Positions 26,942-37,766 of a stretch of DNA of 64,000 nucleotides are shown here, in pieces. How positions within the stretch are numbered: the first letter of the stretch is position 1; each line of letters begins with the position of its first letter. This stretch comes from Gammaproteobacteria bacterium MFB021 (GTDB lineage Bacteria; Pseudomonadota; Gammaproteobacteria; Pseudomonadales; Halomonadaceae), in contig JNVT01000074.1 of the NCBI GenBank assembly GCA_000737985.1, forward strand, positions 1 through 64,000. Reading direction: 5' to 3'. The translations under genes were made by a program, and so were the position numbers. The notes beneath the pieces were generated by a model. The model was given only the letters and a program-made list of their open reading frames with translations. It had not been told where the DNA came from and made no database searches.

Positions 26942-27337
26942 ATGCATTCAGAGCGCTCCCGACTTCACTACACCTGCGTCTTTCTGCTGGTCTCCTTTCA
27001 GGCCGTGCGCCAATCGCTACCCGCCGCCACCCCCTCGGCAGCGCCGTGCTGGCTGGACGCCGAGATGCTGAAGATGCTGCTGCGCGAGCTCAAGCGCTGT
27101 CGCGAAGAGGCTTCCCCCTTCCCGCCGGTGCACGCCTCGCTGGATGTCGCTACCTACCACTGCGGCCTGCTGATGGCGCAGTGCCCGGCGGCACTGGATC
27201 CCTCGCTCTGCAGCTACCATCTGGATGCCATCACCCAACCGCTCAAGCAGGCCATCGCTGAGCTCTCCGGCCACCACGCTGCGACCGCGGGCACGACACA
27301 GAGCGGACGAGGCTGGCGCGGCTGGCTGAAGCGCTAA
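26942..27337 (+). CDS. Unrecognised cysteine-containing protein, probably iron-regulated
   Basis: I do not recognise this 131-residue protein. It has six cysteines (12, 36, 53, 74, 81 and 90), with a cluster PFPPVHASLDVATYHCGLLMAQCPAALDPSLC at about 59-90, and a basic Trp-containing end (GWRGWLKR). A weak hydrophobic stretch lies at 11-22, but there is no clear signal peptide. Codon use matches neighbouring genes, which supports a real gene. A good promoter with an overlapping Fur box lies directly upstream, so expression under iron limitation is inferred. The ribosome site is weak and partly inside a hairpin; the ATG at residue 42 is an alternative start. Confidence 0.65.
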   Translation: MHSERSRLHYTCVFLLVSFQAVRQSLPAATPSAAPCWLDAEMLKMLLRELKRCREEASPFPPVHASLDVATYHCGLLMAQCPAALDPSLCSYHLDAITQPLKQAIAELSGHHAATAGTTQSGRGWRGWLKR

Positions 27338-27360
27338 GCGCTCGTACCCAATCCTGTGAC

Positions 27361-27540
27361 GATTTTCCAAAGCCTTTGACGAAGGGCGCCGGGGGCAGGG
27401 CAAAGCGAGGGTCCTTTGCCAGAGATGGCAAAGGTAGCGCTCAAGGAGGGGTTCACAGCGCCCTCGCGACACCCTGCCGCCGGAGAAGCCCACTATCGTC
27501 TACCGGCTTTTTGAAAGGCGTTCGTCGTCGCACGCGGAGA
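27361..27540. other. Structured intergenic element, possible repeat or small RNA
   Basis: Between the unknown gene and the rpsA terminator lies about 180 bases with no good gene. It contains a perfect nine-pair hairpin CCTTTGCCA (27413-27421) / TGGCAAAGG (27426-27434) with a GAGA tetraloop, flanked by GGGCAGGGCAAAGCGAGGGT and AGGAGGGGTTCACAGCGCCC. The sequence does not have coding bias in any frame. From memory it resembles dispersed intergenic repeats of Halomonas genomes, but that needs a search. Confidence 0.45.
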
Positions 27541-27583
27541 GGCACCATCAACGCCCCACCGATCAGCGAGTGACAGACATAAA

Positions 27584-27610
27584 AAAACAGCGCCCGAAGG
27601 CGCTGTTTTT
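27584..27610 (-). terminator. Bidirectional terminator downstream of rpsA
   Basis: AAAACAGCGCC (27584-27594) pairs with GGCGCTGTTTT (27599-27609) around CGAA. A runs on the left and T runs on the right make it work in both directions: it ends rpsA leftward and can stop rightward reading from the gene at 26942. Confidence 0.9.
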
Positions 27611-27634
27611 CATGGGAAGACCGAATCCGAAGGA

Positions 27635-29311
27635 TCAGTCCTGGCCCATCTGCTGCTTGATCAGATCACCGATGGTGGTCGGACCGTTGGTCTCGACTTC
27701 CTGATCACGCAGTTTGGTCATGTTGCGACGCGTGTCGACCTGATCCTTGGCCTTGATCGACAGGTTGATGGCGCGGCTCTTGCGATCGACGTTGACGATC
27801 TTGGCTTCGACGCTATCACCTTCGTTCAGCACGTTGCGCGCATCTTCGACGCGGTCGGCGCTGATCTCGGAGGCCTTGAGGATACCGATGACATCGGTGG
27901 CCAGTTCGACGTGAGCTTCCTTGGCATCGACTTCGATGATGCGGCCGGTGACCACGGAGCCCTTGTCGTTGACAGCCAGGAACTCGGAAACCGGATCGGT
28001 CTCGAGCTGCTTGATGCCCAGCGAGATGCGCTCACGCTCCGGATCGATCGAAAGGATGACGGCTTCCGCTTCGTCGCCCTTCTTGAACTGACGCACTGCT
28101 TCTTCGCCAGCTTCGCTCCAGGAGATGTCGGAGAGGTGCACCAGACCGTCAATGCCGCCTTCCAGACCGATGAAGATACCGAAGTCGGTGATCGACTTGA
28201 TGGTACCGGCAACGCGGTCGCCCTTGTTGTAGCGCGCGTTGAAGTCTTCCCACGGGTTGGTGGTGCACTGCTTGATACCCAGGGAGATACGACGACGCTC
28301 TTCGTCGATGTCGAGAACCATGACTTCGACGTCGTCACCGACCTGAACCACCTTGGACGGATGGATGTTCTTGTTGGTCCAGTCCATTTCGGAGACGTGA
28401 ACCAGACCTTCGACACCCTCTTCCAGCTCGGCGAAGCAGCCGTAGTCGGTCAGATTGGTGACACGGGCGTTGACCTTGGTGCCTTCCGGGTAGCGGTCGA
28501 CGATGTTGACCCAGGGGTCTTCGCCCAGCTGCTTCAGGCCCAGCGATACGCGGTTGCGCTCGCGGTCGAACTTGAGCACCTTGACATTGATCTCGTCGCC
28601 GACGGCCACGATCTCGCTCGGGTGCTTGATGCGCTTCCACGCCATGTCGGTGATGTGCAGCAGGCCGTCAACGCCACCGAGGTCGACGAAGGCGCCGTAG
28701 TCGGTGAGGTTCTTGACGATACCGTTGATCTGCTGGCCTTCCTGCAGCGTGGCGAGCAGCGCTTCACGCTCGGCGCTGTTCTCGGCTTCGAGCACGGCAC
28801 GGCGAGAGACGACGACGTTGTTGCGCTTCGGGTCGAGCTTGATGACCTTGAAGTCCAGCTCTTTGTGCTCCAGGTGCGCAGTGTCGCGAACCGGACGCAC
28901 GTCGACCAGCGAACCCGGCAGGAACGCACGGATCGAGGAGACGTCGACGGTAAAGCCGCCCTTGACCTTGCCGTTGATCACGCCCTTGACGATTTCGTCT
29001 TTCTCGAAGGCCGCTTCCAGTTCTTTCCACGCTTCGGCGCGCTTGGCCTTCTCGCGCGACAGACGGGTTTCACCGAAACCGTCTTCAACGGCTTCCAGTG
29101 CGACCTTGACTTCGTCACCGACCGCGATGGTCATCTCACCGTTGTCGTCGCGGAACTGCGCCGCGGGGATCTGACCCTCGGACTTCAGACCGGCGTTGAC
29201 GGTGATCCAGTCGCCTTCGATGTCGACCACGGTTGCCATGACGATGGCACCGGGCTCCATGTTGATGTCCTGGAGAGATTGTTCGAACAGTTCAGCAAAG
29301 CTTTCGCTCAT
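27635..29311 (-). CDS. rpsA: 30S ribosomal protein S1
   Basis: S1 binds mRNA leaders on the 30S subunit and unfolds structured initiation regions. The 558-residue product matches the gammaproteobacterial six-S1-domain form. Repeats of the OB-fold signature are seen, for example [59 protein letters not shown] and [30 protein letters not shown]. The N-terminal [21 protein letters not shown] is the helix that docks on S2. It follows cmk with a 219-base leader, as usual, in which S1 autoregulation may act. Confidence 0.98.
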   Translation of the reverse strand: MSESFAELFEQSLQDINMEPGAIVMATVVDIEGDWITVNAGLKSEGQIPAAQFRDDNGEMTIAVGDEVKVALEAVEDGFGETRLSREKAKRAEAWKELEAAFEKDEIVKGVINGKVKGGFTVDVSSIRAFLPGSLVDVRPVRDTAHLEHKELDFKVIKLDPKRNNVVVSRRAVLEAENSAEREALLATLQEGQQINGIVKNLTDYGAFVDLGGVDGLLHITDMAWKRIKHPSEIVAVGDEINVKVLKFDRERNRVSLGLKQLGEDPWVNIVDRYPEGTKVNARVTNLTDYGCFAELEEGVEGLVHVSEMDWTNKNIHPSKVVQVGDDVEVMVLDIDEERRRISLGIKQCTTNPWEDFNARYNKGDRVAGTIKSITDFGIFIGLEGGIDGLVHLSDISWSEAGEEAVRQFKKGDEAEAVILSIDPERERISLGIKQLETDPVSEFLAVNDKGSVVTGRIIEVDAKEAHVELATDVIGILKASEISADRVEDARNVLNEGDSVEAKIVNVDRKSRAINLSIKAKDQVDTRRNMTKLRDQEVETNGPTTIGDLIKQQMGQD

Positions 29312-29530
29312 GTGATTCCTACGTGATCAACGTTGATGGCGGGCGGGCCGCCTTCCTCCGTACCACCAGCGAGTACGGGCCTTATCGACATATCCCTGGG
29401 GATGTTGGCGCTGGTTCGACCTGCCGCGACTTGACTGTCGATGTCGCCGCACGTCTTCACATCTTGCCAGGGGCCCCGGGAGCGGAAGTGTGTCGTCATT
29501 CCACCGGCGGGCGCACGACTCGAGAAGCTC

Positions 29531-30211
29531 TCAGGTCAGGCCGCGCTCGGCCAGCAGCGTTTCGATACGCTCCACGACTTCCGGTATATCCAGCTGCGTG
29601 GTGTCCAGCTCGACGGCATCTGCGGCCGGTTTGAGCGGGGCTACCGCACGCTGCATATCACGCGCATCGCGCGCTTGGATTTCTTCCAAAAGGGTCGCGA
29701 GTCTAGCATCTTCACCGGCCTCGCGCAATTGGCGCAGGCGACGCTGGGCGCGTTCCTCGGCCGAGGCGGTAAGATAGATCTTCAGCGGCGCGTCGGTGAA
29801 CACCACGGTGCCCATGTCGCGACCGTCGGCGACCAGCCCGGGCGCCTGGCGAAAGTCGCGCTGACGCTGCAGTAGCGCTTCACGCACCGGCGGCAGTGCG
29901 GCTACCTGGGAAGCGGCGTTGCCCACTTCTTCGCGGCGGATCGCGCGGGTCACGTCATCGCCCTCGAGCAGGATACGCGCCGCACCGTCCTCCACCGCAA
30001 AGACCACGTCCAGCCGCTGGGCCTGGCGGGTCAGCCGCTCGACATCGTCCAGCGCCATCTCCTTGCGCAGCGCCGCCAGTGCGGTGAGCCGGTAAAGAGC
30101 ACCGGAATCTAGCAGATGCCAACCCAGGCGTTCGGCGATCATGCGGCTGATGGTGCCCTTGCCGGCGCCACCGGGGCCATCGATGGTGAGAACGGGCGCG
30201 GTCTGACTCAT
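29531..30211 (-). CDS. cmk: Cytidylate kinase
   Basis: Cmk phosphorylates CMP and dCMP with ATP. The 226-residue product has the P-loop GPGGAGKGT at residues 12-20, the CMP-binding [39 protein letters not shown] in the NMP-binding/core region, and the lid [16 protein letters not shown]. The order aroA-cmk-rpsA is widely conserved in proteobacteria. The start overlaps the tyrA-aroA stop by four bases (ATGA). Confidence 0.97.
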   Translation of the reverse strand: MSQTAPVLTIDGPGGAGKGTISRMIAERLGWHLLDSGALYRLTALAALRKEMALDDVERLTRQAQRLDVVFAVEDGAARILLEGDDVTRAIRREEVGNAASQVAALPPVREALLQRQRDFRQAPGLVADGRDMGTVVFTDAPLKIYLTASAEERAQRRLRQLREAGEDARLATLLEEIQARDARDMQRAVAPLKPAADAVELDTTQLDIPEVVERIETLLAERGLT

Positions 30212-32433
30212 GCCTCGACCTCCTCGAGGGTGAGTCCCACCCGCTCGGCCAGGGTCACGAAGCCGGGGAAAGAGGTTGCCACGTTGGCACAGTCGTCGAT
30301 CTCGATCGGCGCGCTGGCGCGCAGCGCGGCCACGGTGAAGGCCATGGCGATGCGGTGATCACCGAGGCTGTCGACCCGGCCGCCACCATAGTTGGCGCTT
30401 TCGCCGCCCTTGCCGACGATGTCGATGCCATCCTCGAACACCGTGGCGTCGACCCCCAGGATCGCCAGGCCATCGGCCATCGCCTGAATGCGGTCGGACT
30501 CCTTGACCCGCAGCTCTTCGGCGCCGCGCAGACGCGTCGTGCCCTCGGCGTTGGCTGCCGCAACGAACAGCGCCGGGAATTCATCGATCGCCAGCGGTAC
30601 CTGGTCGACCGGGATGTCGATCCCCTTGAGCGGCGCATAGCGGATATGCAGGTCGGCCACCGGCTCGCCGCCTACCTCACGCGGATTCTCCAGGCGCAGA
30701 TCGGCGCCCATCAGCTTGAGAATGTTGATCACCCCGATGCGCGTCGGGTTGACGCCGACATGCTCGAGCACCAGATCGGCCCCCGGCGTGATCGCCGCGG
30801 CGACCAGGAAGAAGGTCGCCGAGGAGATATCCGACGGCACGTCGATCGGCGCGCTGGTCAGCTTGCCGCCGCCGCTCAGGCGCGCCACGTCGCCCTCGCG
30901 GGTCACCGCGTAGCCAAAGCCGTTGAGCATGCGCTCGGTATGGTCGCGGGTCGGCGCCGGCTCGCGCACGCGGGTCTCGCCCTCGGCGTAGAGCCCTGCC
31001 AGCAGCAGGCAGGATTTGACCTGGGCGCTGGCCATCGGCATGTCGTAGTCGATGCCCTTGAGCGGCTGACCGCCATGGATCTTCAGCGGCGGACGCCCGC
31101 CCTCGGCGGTGTCGATACGTGCACCCATCAGCCGCAGCGGATCGGCGACGCGCGCCATGGGGCGCTTGGTCAGCGAGGCGTCACCGGTGAGCTCGGTGTC
31201 GAAGGCCTGCCCGGCGAGCAGCCCGGCGAACAGCCGCATGGCGGTGCCGGAGTTGCCCACGTAGAGCGGGCCGGCGGGCGGTTTGAGCCCGTGCAGACCG
31301 ACCCCATGGATGGTCACACGGCCCTGATGCGGCCCTTCGATCGCCACGCCCATGTCACGGAACGCCTGCAGCGTCGCCAGGCTGTCCTCGCCTTCGAGAA
31401 AGCCCTTGACCTCGGTCACACCGTCGGCCAGAGCACCGAGCATGATCGAGCGGTGGGAGATGGACTTGTCGCCGGGCACGCGGATACGCCCGCTGACCGA
31501 TCCGCCGGGCGAGACCCGATACTGCACCTGTCGTGATTCCATGGCTTGATAACTCGTCTGATTCAACAGCGTTTGGAAATAGTGTCGCGCGTGGCTGGCC
31601 CGGTCGAAGGTGCCCAGCATGGCATCGCTGTCACCCTGCTCGACCGCGCGACGCAGTCGCGCCAGCCCGCTCTCGAAGTCGTCCAGCGCGCCGAGCAGCG
31701 CGTCGCGGTTGGCGGTGAAGATGTCGCGCCACATCACCGGATCGCTGCCGGCAATGCGGGTGAAGTCGCGAAAGCCGCCGGCGGCGTAGCGAAAGATCTC
31801 CAGCCGCTCGTCCTGGCGCGCCAGGGTATCGACCAGCGAAAAGGCGAGCAGATGCGGCAGGTGGCTGGTACGCGCCAGCACCTGATCGTGGCGCGCCACC
31901 GGCATCTCCAGCACCTGGGCGCCGCACAGCTCCCACAGGTCGCGCACCGCCTGCACCGCCGCCGGATCGGTCTCCGCTTCCGGGGTCAGGATCACCTTGT
32001 GATGACGATAGAGCGTGGGATTGGCGGCGGCGACCCCGCTCTTCTCCGAACCGGCGATGGGGTGGCCGGGGACGAAGCGCGCGGGCAGCGTGCCGAAGAC
32101 CCGCCTTGCGGCGTCGCACACGGCGCGCTTGGTGCTGCCGACATCGGTGACGATACGCGACCCCAGCACCGGGGCCAGCGCCTCGAACACCGCCGGCATC
32201 GCCAGCACCGGCACCGCCAGCACCACGATATCGGCACGCTCAACCAGCGGCGTCAGCGCGCTGCCGCCGTCGTCGATCACCCCCATGGACAGCCCGGTGG
32301 CGATCTCGTCGCCATTGCGGTCAAAGCCCAGCAGCGTGCCCCGATAATCCGCCGCCTTGAGCGCGGCGGCCAGCGAGCCGCCGATCATGCCCAGCCCGAC
32401 GATGAGCAGCGTGGGCGCGGTCTCTCCCGACAT
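30208..32433 (-). CDS. tyrA-aroA: Bifunctional prephenate dehydrogenase / EPSP synthase
   Basis: A fused aromatic-pathway enzyme of 741 residues. The N-terminal third is a TyrA-type prephenate dehydrogenase with the NAD fold [18 protein letters not shown] (about 7-24), the TDVGSTKR motif and [14 protein letters not shown]. From about residue 305 the rest is EPSP synthase (AroA), with [17 protein letters not shown] near 316, [14 protein letters not shown], and [20 protein letters not shown]. This fusion is known from pseudomonads and relatives. The ATG at 32433 comes one base after the pheA stop; a GTG at 32445 is an alternative. With pheA it directs chorismate and prephenate to Phe and Tyr. 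Confidence 0.96.
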   Translation of the reverse strand: MSGETAPTLLIVGLGMIGGSLAAALKAADYRGTLLGFDRNGDEIATGLSMGVIDDGGSALTPLVERADIVVLAVPVLAMPAVFEALAPVLGSRIVTDVGSTKRAVCDAARRVFGTLPARFVPGHPIAGSEKSGVAAANPTLYRHHKVILTPEAETDPAAVQAVRDLWELCGAQVLEMPVARHDQVLARTSHLPHLLAFSLVDTLARQDERLEIFRYAAGGFRDFTRIAGSDPVMWRDIFTANRDALLGALDDFESGLARLRRAVEQGDSDAMLGTFDRASHARHYFQTLLNQTSYQAMESRQVQYRVSPGGSVSGRIRVPGDKSISHRSIMLGALADGVTEVKGFLEGEDSLATLQAFRDMGVAIEGPHQGRVTIHGVGLHGLKPPAGPLYVGNSGTAMRLFAGLLAGQAFDTELTGDASLTKRPMARVADPLRLMGARIDTAEGGRPPLKIHGGQPLKGIDYDMPMASAQVKSCLLLAGLYAEGETRVREPAPTRDHTERMLNGFGYAVTREGDVARLSGGGKLTSAPIDVPSDISSATFFLVAAAITPGADLVLEHVGVNPTRIGVINILKLMGADLRLENPREVGGEPVADLHIRYAPLKGIDIPVDQVPLAIDEFPALFVAAANAEGTTRLRGAEELRVKESDRIQAMADGLAILGVDATVFEDGIDIVGKGGESANYGGGRVDSLGDHRIAMAFTVAALRASAPIEIDDCANVATSFPGFVTLAERVGLTLEEVEA

Positions 32434-32434
32434 C

Positions 32435-33535
32435 CTAGAGCACACCCACCGGATAGGAGCCGAGCACCTTCATGTCGGAGGCGTGCTGCTTCACCGACTC
32501 CAGCACGCCGGCGACGGCCGGGTCGTCGACATGCCCCTTGAAGTCGATGAAGAAGACATAGGTCCAGACGCCATTACGCGACGGCCGCGTCTCCAACCGG
32601 GTGAGATCGATGGCATGGCGATGGAAAGGTTCGAGCAGACCGTGCAGCACCCCGGGCTGGTTGCGCATGGCGACCACGATAGAGGTCTTGTCCTGGCCCG
32701 AGGGCGGCACCGACTCGTTGCCGATGATCAGGAAACGCGTGGAGTTGTCCGGGCGATCCTCGATCTTCTCGGCGACATGGTCGAGACCGTAGAGCTGGGC
32801 AGCCATGTCGCCGGCGATCGCCGCGCTGTGCCACTCGGTCTTGACCAGCCTGGCAGCCTCGGCGTTAGACGACACCGCCACCCGCTCGGCGTGGGGATAG
32901 TGCGCATCGAGCCACTTGCGACACTGGGCGAATGACTGCGGATGCGAGTAGATCCGCGAGATCTTGTCCTGGCGCGTGATATTGGAGACCAGCAGGTGAT
33001 GGTGAATCCGCAGCACCACCTCGCCGCTGATGTGCAGGCCGGAGTCCATGAACGAGTCGAGGGTGTTGTTGACCACGCCCTCGGTGGAGTTTTCCACCGG
33101 CACGACGCCGTAGTTGACCGCGCCCGCCTCGACCTCGCGAAATACCTCGTCGATCGCCGCCATCGGCAGGCTGATCGCGCTATGGCCGAAGTGCTTGAGC
33201 GCCGCCTGCTGGGTAAAGGTACCCTCCGGCCCCAGATAGGCGACCTTGATCGGCTTCTCCAGCGCCAGGCAGGCAGACATGATCTCGCGGAACAGCCGCG
33301 CCATCTCCTCGCCGTTGAGCGGCCCGGGATTACGCTCCATCACCCGGCGCAGCACCTGGGCCTCGCGCTCGGGGCGGTAGAACACGGCATCGGGATCGTC
33401 GGCGGTCTTGACCTGAGCGACCTGGGCGGCGCACTCGGCGCGCTCGCTGATCAGGCGCAGAAGCTCGCTGTCGATGCTGTCGATACGCTGGCGCAGGGAC
33501 GCGAGATCCAGCGGCTTGTCGGTGTTGTCAGTCAT
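32435..33535 (-). CDS. pheA: Chorismate mutase / prephenate dehydratase (P-protein)
   Basis: PheA converts chorismate to prephenate and then to phenylpyruvate. The 366-residue product has an AroQ-type mutase domain (about 10-92, LASLRQRIDSIDSELLRLISERA), a dehydratase domain starting KVAYLGPEGTFTQQAALKHFG with VPVENSTEGVVNNTLD, and a C-terminal ACT domain for feedback by phenylalanine (SIVVAMRNQPGVLHGLLEPF, and ESRP-like LETRPSR). The dehydratase TRF motif is present (STRFLIIG). The ATG at 33535 is preferred to 33541 by spacing from AGGA. It lies between serC and tyrA-aroA. Confidence 0.97.
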   Translation of the reverse strand: MTDNTDKPLDLASLRQRIDSIDSELLRLISERAECAAQVAQVKTADDPDAVFYRPEREAQVLRRVMERNPGPLNGEEMARLFREIMSACLALEKPIKVAYLGPEGTFTQQAALKHFGHSAISLPMAAIDEVFREVEAGAVNYGVVPVENSTEGVVNNTLDSFMDSGLHISGEVVLRIHHHLLVSNITRQDKISRIYSHPQSFAQCRKWLDAHYPHAERVAVSSNAEAARLVKTEWHSAAIAGDMAAQLYGLDHVAEKIEDRPDNSTRFLIIGNESVPPSGQDKTSIVVAMRNQPGVLHGLLEPFHRHAIDLTRLETRPSRNGVWTYVFFIDFKGHVDDPAVAGVLESVKQHASDMKVLGSYPVGVL

Positions 33536-33565
33536 GGGCATGTCCTGTCTGCATGCGGCCGCCTC

Positions 33566-34654
33566 TCAGCCGCGGCGACGTTCGAAATCGGCCATGAAGG
33601 TGATCAGCGCCTGCACGTCGGCCTCGCTGACGGCATTGTAGAGGCTCGCGCGCATGCCGCCGACGCTGCGATGCCCCTTGAGATTGAGCAACCCCTCGGC
33701 CTCGGCATCCGCGAGGAAGTCGCCGTTGAGTGACGCGTCCGCCAGCGTGAACGGCACGTTCATCAGCGAACGGTTGGCCGGTGCGATCGGGTTGGCATAG
33801 AAGTCGCTGGCGTCGATCGCCGCGTAGAGCGCTTCGCTCTTGCGCCGGTTGATCGCTTCCATCTCGGCGACGCCGCCGATGTCGTTCTTGAGCCACTCGA
33901 ACACCAGCCCGGCGAGATACCAGGCGTAGGTCGGCGGCGTATTGATCATCGAATCGTTGTCGGCGTAGACCTTCCAGCCAAGCAGCGAGGGCGCCGAGGG
34001 CCGCGCCCGCTCGAGCAGGTCCTCGCGCACGATGACCACGGTGATGCCGGCGGGGCCGATGTTCTTCTGCGCGCCGGCGTAGATCACCCCGAAACGGCTC
34101 ACGTCCAGCGGCGTGGAGAGGATCGACGACGACATGTCGCAGACCAGCGGCACGTCGGCAGCGAGTTCGGGGATGTAATCGAAGGTCAGCCCGCCGATAG
34201 TCTCGTTGTGACAGTAGTGCAGGTAGGCCGCATCCGCGGAGAGCGCGATGTCGCCCTGGCGCGGCACCTGCACGTAGCCGCTCTCGCGGCTCGAAGCGGC
34301 AATGTGCGAGGCGGCCAGGTGGTCCGCCTCCTTGATCGCCTTGCTCGACCAGATGCCGGTATCGAGATAGTTGGGTGTCCCGCCCTGCCCCAGCAGATTG
34401 AGCGGCACGCAGGCGAACTGCATGGTGGCACCGCCCTGCATGAACAGCACCCGGTAGTTGTCGGGGATCGCGAGCAGATCACGCAGATCGCGCTCGGCCT
34501 TGGCCGCGATCGCCTCGAAGGTCGGGCTACGGTGACTCATCTCCATCACCGAAAGACCCTGCCCCTGATAGTCGAGCATCTCGGCGCGGGCGCGCTCCAG
34601 CACCGCCGTCGGCATGGCCGCCGGACCGGCACAGAAATTGTGCAGACGTGTCAT
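33566..34654 (-). CDS. serC: Phosphoserine aminotransferase
   Basis: SerC is a PLP enzyme that makes 3-phosphoserine from 3-phosphohydroxypyruvate and glutamate; it also serves in pyridoxine synthesis. The 362-residue product starts MTRLHNFCAGPAAMP. It has the glycine pocket FMQGGATMQF (71-80), the PLP-contacting VCDMSSSILSTPLDV, and the Schiff-base lysine K197 in IYAGAQKNIGPAG, at the same position as in E. coli (K198). The context gyrA-serC-pheA-tyrA/aroA-cmk-rpsA is conserved in pseudomonads and Halomonas. Confidence 0.97.
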   Translation of the reverse strand: MTRLHNFCAGPAAMPTAVLERARAEMLDYQGQGLSVMEMSHRSPTFEAIAAKAERDLRDLLAIPDNYRVLFMQGGATMQFACVPLNLLGQGGTPNYLDTGIWSSKAIKEADHLAASHIAASSRESGYVQVPRQGDIALSADAAYLHYCHNETIGGLTFDYIPELAADVPLVCDMSSSILSTPLDVSRFGVIYAGAQKNIGPAGITVVIVREDLLERARPSAPSLLGWKVYADNDSMINTPPTYAWYLAGLVFEWLKNDIGGVAEMEAINRRKSEALYAAIDASDFYANPIAPANRSLMNVPFTLADASLNGDFLADAEAEGLLNLKGHRSVGGMRASLYNAVSEADVQALITFMADFERRRG

Positions 34655-34843
34655 TCTCGGAATTCCCCGTGGGCTCTTTCACACGACCCGGGCGCTGCGT
34701 TCGACCGGGCTTGTTCATCAGGTCGTATCTTGAGGGGGTCACCCCCCTGCATCCAATCCCATGTCACCGCCCCTGCCTGGCTCACGCATCGAGCCAGCTC
34801 GGCAATGCGCCCCCGACCCAAGGCGGGCGGGGGCGCGGCGGCG

Positions 34844-37597
34844 TCAGGCGTCGTCGTCCGCCGGCGGCGTCTCGCCTTTCTCCGGCGGCACTTCAGCATC
34901 GCCCGCCTCGGACTCGTCCGATGTCTCGAGCTCGTCGAGCGCCTCGTCCTGGGGCTCATCGACCCGCACCGTCTTGACCAGGTGTTCACCTTCGCTGGTG
35001 CGAATCAGAGTCACCCCCTGGGTATTACGCGAGGTGATCGACACCTCGCCGACCCGGGTGCGCACCAGGGTACCGCGGTCGGTGATCAGCATCATCTCGT
35101 CGCTGTCGCGAACCTGCATCGCCGCCACCAGGGCGCCGTTGCGCTCGGTGGTCTGCATCGCGATCACACCCTGGCCGCCGCGGCCGCGGATCGGGAACTC
35201 CTCGAGCCGGGTGCGCTTGCCATAGCCGTGCTCGGAGGCGGTCAGAATGTAGATCTGCTCCTCGCTGCCATCCGCGCTGGTGGCGGTGTCGCCGTCGAGC
35301 TCGTTGTCGGCGTCGGCATCGATGGTCTGGCTCTGCGGGATGATCAGACTGATCACCTCGGCACCATCCTTCAGACGCATTCCCCGCACGCCCCTAGCGT
35401 TGCGCCCCATTGGGGGAACTCCCTTGGTCTTTTCGCTGCCATCCTCGCTGACAATTTTCTCGTAGCGCTCCTCAAATCGAATAGCCTTGCCGTCGGAGGA
35501 GAGCAGCATGACGTGATCATTGCCAGAGGTAATGGCGGCGCCGATCAGGCGATCCCCCTCACCCAGCCCGATAGCAATTAGGCCAACGCTGCGCGGCCGC
35601 GAGAACTGGTCGAGCGAGGTGCGCTTGACCGTGCCGCTGGCGGTGGCGAAGAAGATGTAGCTCTCCGGGTTGTAGTCACGCACCGGCAGAATCGCGTTGA
35701 TCGACTCGCCGTCGTCCAGCGGCAGCAGGTTGACCAGCGGCTTGCCGCGCGACCCGCGACTGGCATTGGGCATCTCGTAGGTCTTGAGCCAGTAGACCTT
35801 GCCGCGGTTGGAGAACAGCAGCATGGTGTCGTGGGTCGAGGCCACCACCAGATGCTCGATGACGTCTTCGTCTTTCATGCTGGTGGCCGATTTGCCGCGC
35901 CCGCCGCGTTTCTGCGCCTGGTAGTCGGAGATCGGCTGGGTCTTGGCATAACCGCCACGCGACAGCGTGACCACCATGTCCTCCTCGGCGATCAGATCCT
36001 CCATGGTGAGATCGAGACGGCTGGTCTGGATCTCGGTCAGGCGGGCGTTGCCGTACTGATCGCGAATGCCCTCTAGCTCCTCGCGAATCACCTCCAGCAG
36101 CCGATCCGGCGAGGCCAGGATATGGTTGAGCTCGGCGATACGCTCGAGAATGCTCAGATACTCGTCGAGCAGCTTCTCGGTTTCGAGGCCGGTCAGACGG
36201 TGCAGGCGCAGCTCCAGAATCGCCTGTGCCTGGGCCGGCGAGAGCCGATAGAGCGCGCGGTCGTCGGTGAGCCCGTAGCCCTCGTCGAGGTCCTCGGGCT
36301 TGCACGAAGTGGCGCCGGCCCGCTCGAGCATGCCGGTCACCTGCCCCGGCTGCCAGTCGCGGGCGATCAGCTTTTCCTTCGCCTCGGCCGCGTTGGGCGA
36401 GGCCTTGATCAGCTCGATCACCTCGTCGATGTTGGAGATGGCGACCGCCAGCCCCTCGAGGATATGACCGCGCTCGCGCGCCTTCTTGAGTTCGAACAGG
36501 GTGCGCCGGGTGACCACCTCGCGGCGGTGGCGAATGAACGCCTCCAGCAGCTCCTTGAGGTTGAGCGTCTTGGGCTGGCCGTCATGGAGGGCGACGATAT
36601 TGATCCCGAACACGGTCTCGAGCTGGGTGTGGGCGAACAGGTTGTTGACCACCACGTCGCCGGACTCGCCGCGCTTGATCTCGATCACCACGCGCAGACC
36701 ATCCTTGTCGGACTCGTCGCGCAGCTCGGCGATCCCCTCGACCCGCTTCTCCTTGACCAGCTCGGCGATCTTCTCGATCAGCCGCGCCTTGTTGACCTGG
36801 TAAGGCAGCTCGGTGATGACGATCTGGTCGCGTCCGCTCTTCTTGTCGAACTCGACCGTGTGGCGGGCACGCACGTAGATGCGCCCGCGCCCGGTGCGAT
36901 ACGCCTCGAGAATGCCGGCGCGGCCGTTGATGATACCGGCGGTGGGAAAATCGGGGCCGGGGATGTACTCCATCAGGTCGTCGACCGTCAGGGTGTAGTC
37001 CTGGATCAGCGCCAGACAGCCGCTGATCACCTCGACCATGTTGTGCGGCGGAATATTGGTCGCCATCCCCACCGCGATGCCCGAGGCGCCATTGATCAGC
37101 AGGTTGGGCACCTTGGTCGGCAGCACCTCGGGAATCCGCTCGGTGCCGTCGTAGTTGTCGACCCAGTCGACCGTATCCTTCTCGAGATCCGCCAGCAGCT
37201 CGTGGGAGAGCCGTGCCATGCGCACCTCGGTGTAACGCATGGCAGCGGCGTTGTCGCCATCGATGGAACCGAAGTTGCCCTGACCATCGATCAGCACGTG
37301 GCGCATGGAGAAGTGCTGCGCCATGCGCACGATGGTGTCATAGACCGCACTGTCGCCGTGGGGGTGATATTTACCGATCACATCGCCGACCACGCGCGCC
37401 GATTTCTTGTACGGCTTGTTCCAGTCGTTGCCGAGCTCGTGCATGGCGTAGAGCACGCGCCGGTGCACCGGCTTCAAGCCATCGCGGACGTCGGGCAGAG
37501 CGCGCCCGATGATGACGCTCATCGCATAGTCCAGATAGGACTGCTTGAGCTCATCCTCGATGTTGACTGGCAGAATTTCTCTGGCGATATCACCCAT
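34844..37597 (-). CDS. gyrA: DNA gyrase subunit A
   Basis: GyrA cuts and rejoins DNA during negative supercoiling. The 917-residue product carries the catalytic Y122 in [13 protein letters not shown]. The quinolone-determining region is [16 protein letters not shown], with the sensitive residues S83 and D87. The C-terminal wrapping domain contains the GyrA box QKRGGRGKS near residue 560. The tail is long and very acidic (last 38 residues, [18 protein letters not shown] and onward), as in other gammaproteobacteria. It opens the leftward gyrA-serC-pheA group. Confidence 0.98.
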   Translation of the reverse strand: MGDIAREILPVNIEDELKQSYLDYAMSVIIGRALPDVRDGLKPVHRRVLYAMHELGNDWNKPYKKSARVVGDVIGKYHPHGDSAVYDTIVRMAQHFSMRHVLIDGQGNFGSIDGDNAAAMRYTEVRMARLSHELLADLEKDTVDWVDNYDGTERIPEVLPTKVPNLLINGASGIAVGMATNIPPHNMVEVISGCLALIQDYTLTVDDLMEYIPGPDFPTAGIINGRAGILEAYRTGRGRIYVRARHTVEFDKKSGRDQIVITELPYQVNKARLIEKIAELVKEKRVEGIAELRDESDKDGLRVVIEIKRGESGDVVVNNLFAHTQLETVFGINIVALHDGQPKTLNLKELLEAFIRHRREVVTRRTLFELKKARERGHILEGLAVAISNIDEVIELIKASPNAAEAKEKLIARDWQPGQVTGMLERAGATSCKPEDLDEGYGLTDDRALYRLSPAQAQAILELRLHRLTGLETEKLLDEYLSILERIAELNHILASPDRLLEVIREELEGIRDQYGNARLTEIQTSRLDLTMEDLIAEEDMVVTLSRGGYAKTQPISDYQAQKRGGRGKSATSMKDEDVIEHLVVASTHDTMLLFSNRGKVYWLKTYEMPNASRGSRGKPLVNLLPLDDGESINAILPVRDYNPESYIFFATASGTVKRTSLDQFSRPRSVGLIAIGLGEGDRLIGAAITSGNDHVMLLSSDGKAIRFEERYEKIVSEDGSEKTKGVPPMGRNARGVRGMRLKDGAEVISLIIPQSQTIDADADNELDGDTATSADGSEEQIYILTASEHGYGKRTRLEEFPIRGRGGQGVIAMQTTERNGALVAAMQVRDSDEMMLITDRGTLVRTRVGEVSITSRNTQGVTLIRTSEGEHLVKTVRVDEPQDEALDELETSDESEAGDAEVPPEKGETPPADDDA

Positions 37598-37700
37598 GGG
37601 TCGTCAAATCCTTTGCGTCGCTGCCACGGCCGAAGACGACCGTGGCAGCGTTAATGAAGCCCCGACAAGGCGACCGAGACCCTCGGCCGCACAATCTGTC

Positions 37701-37709
37701 GATCATACC
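37701..37709 (-). promoter_or_regulatory. Possible extended -10 promoter of gyrA
   Basis: On the minus strand TGGTATGAT (37709-37701) is an extended -10 element, TG-N-TATGAT, about 100 bases upstream of the gyrA start. No good -35 box is present at 17 bases, which is acceptable for this promoter type. Weak support. Confidence 0.35.
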
Positions 37710-37766
37710 ATTTCAGGGCTTCCAAAGGCAGGCATTGACGTCTTTTCCCCGAGTGGTGTAGCCGGC

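Noticed and set aside
27911..29326. 471-codon frame antisense to rpsA
   Set aside because: Shadow of the S1 repeats; its internal repeats come from the S1 domains on the other strand.
36122..37654. 510-codon frame antisense to gyrA
   Set aside because: Asp/His/Val-rich translation typical of the strand opposite a GC-rich gene; gyrA is certain on the other strand.
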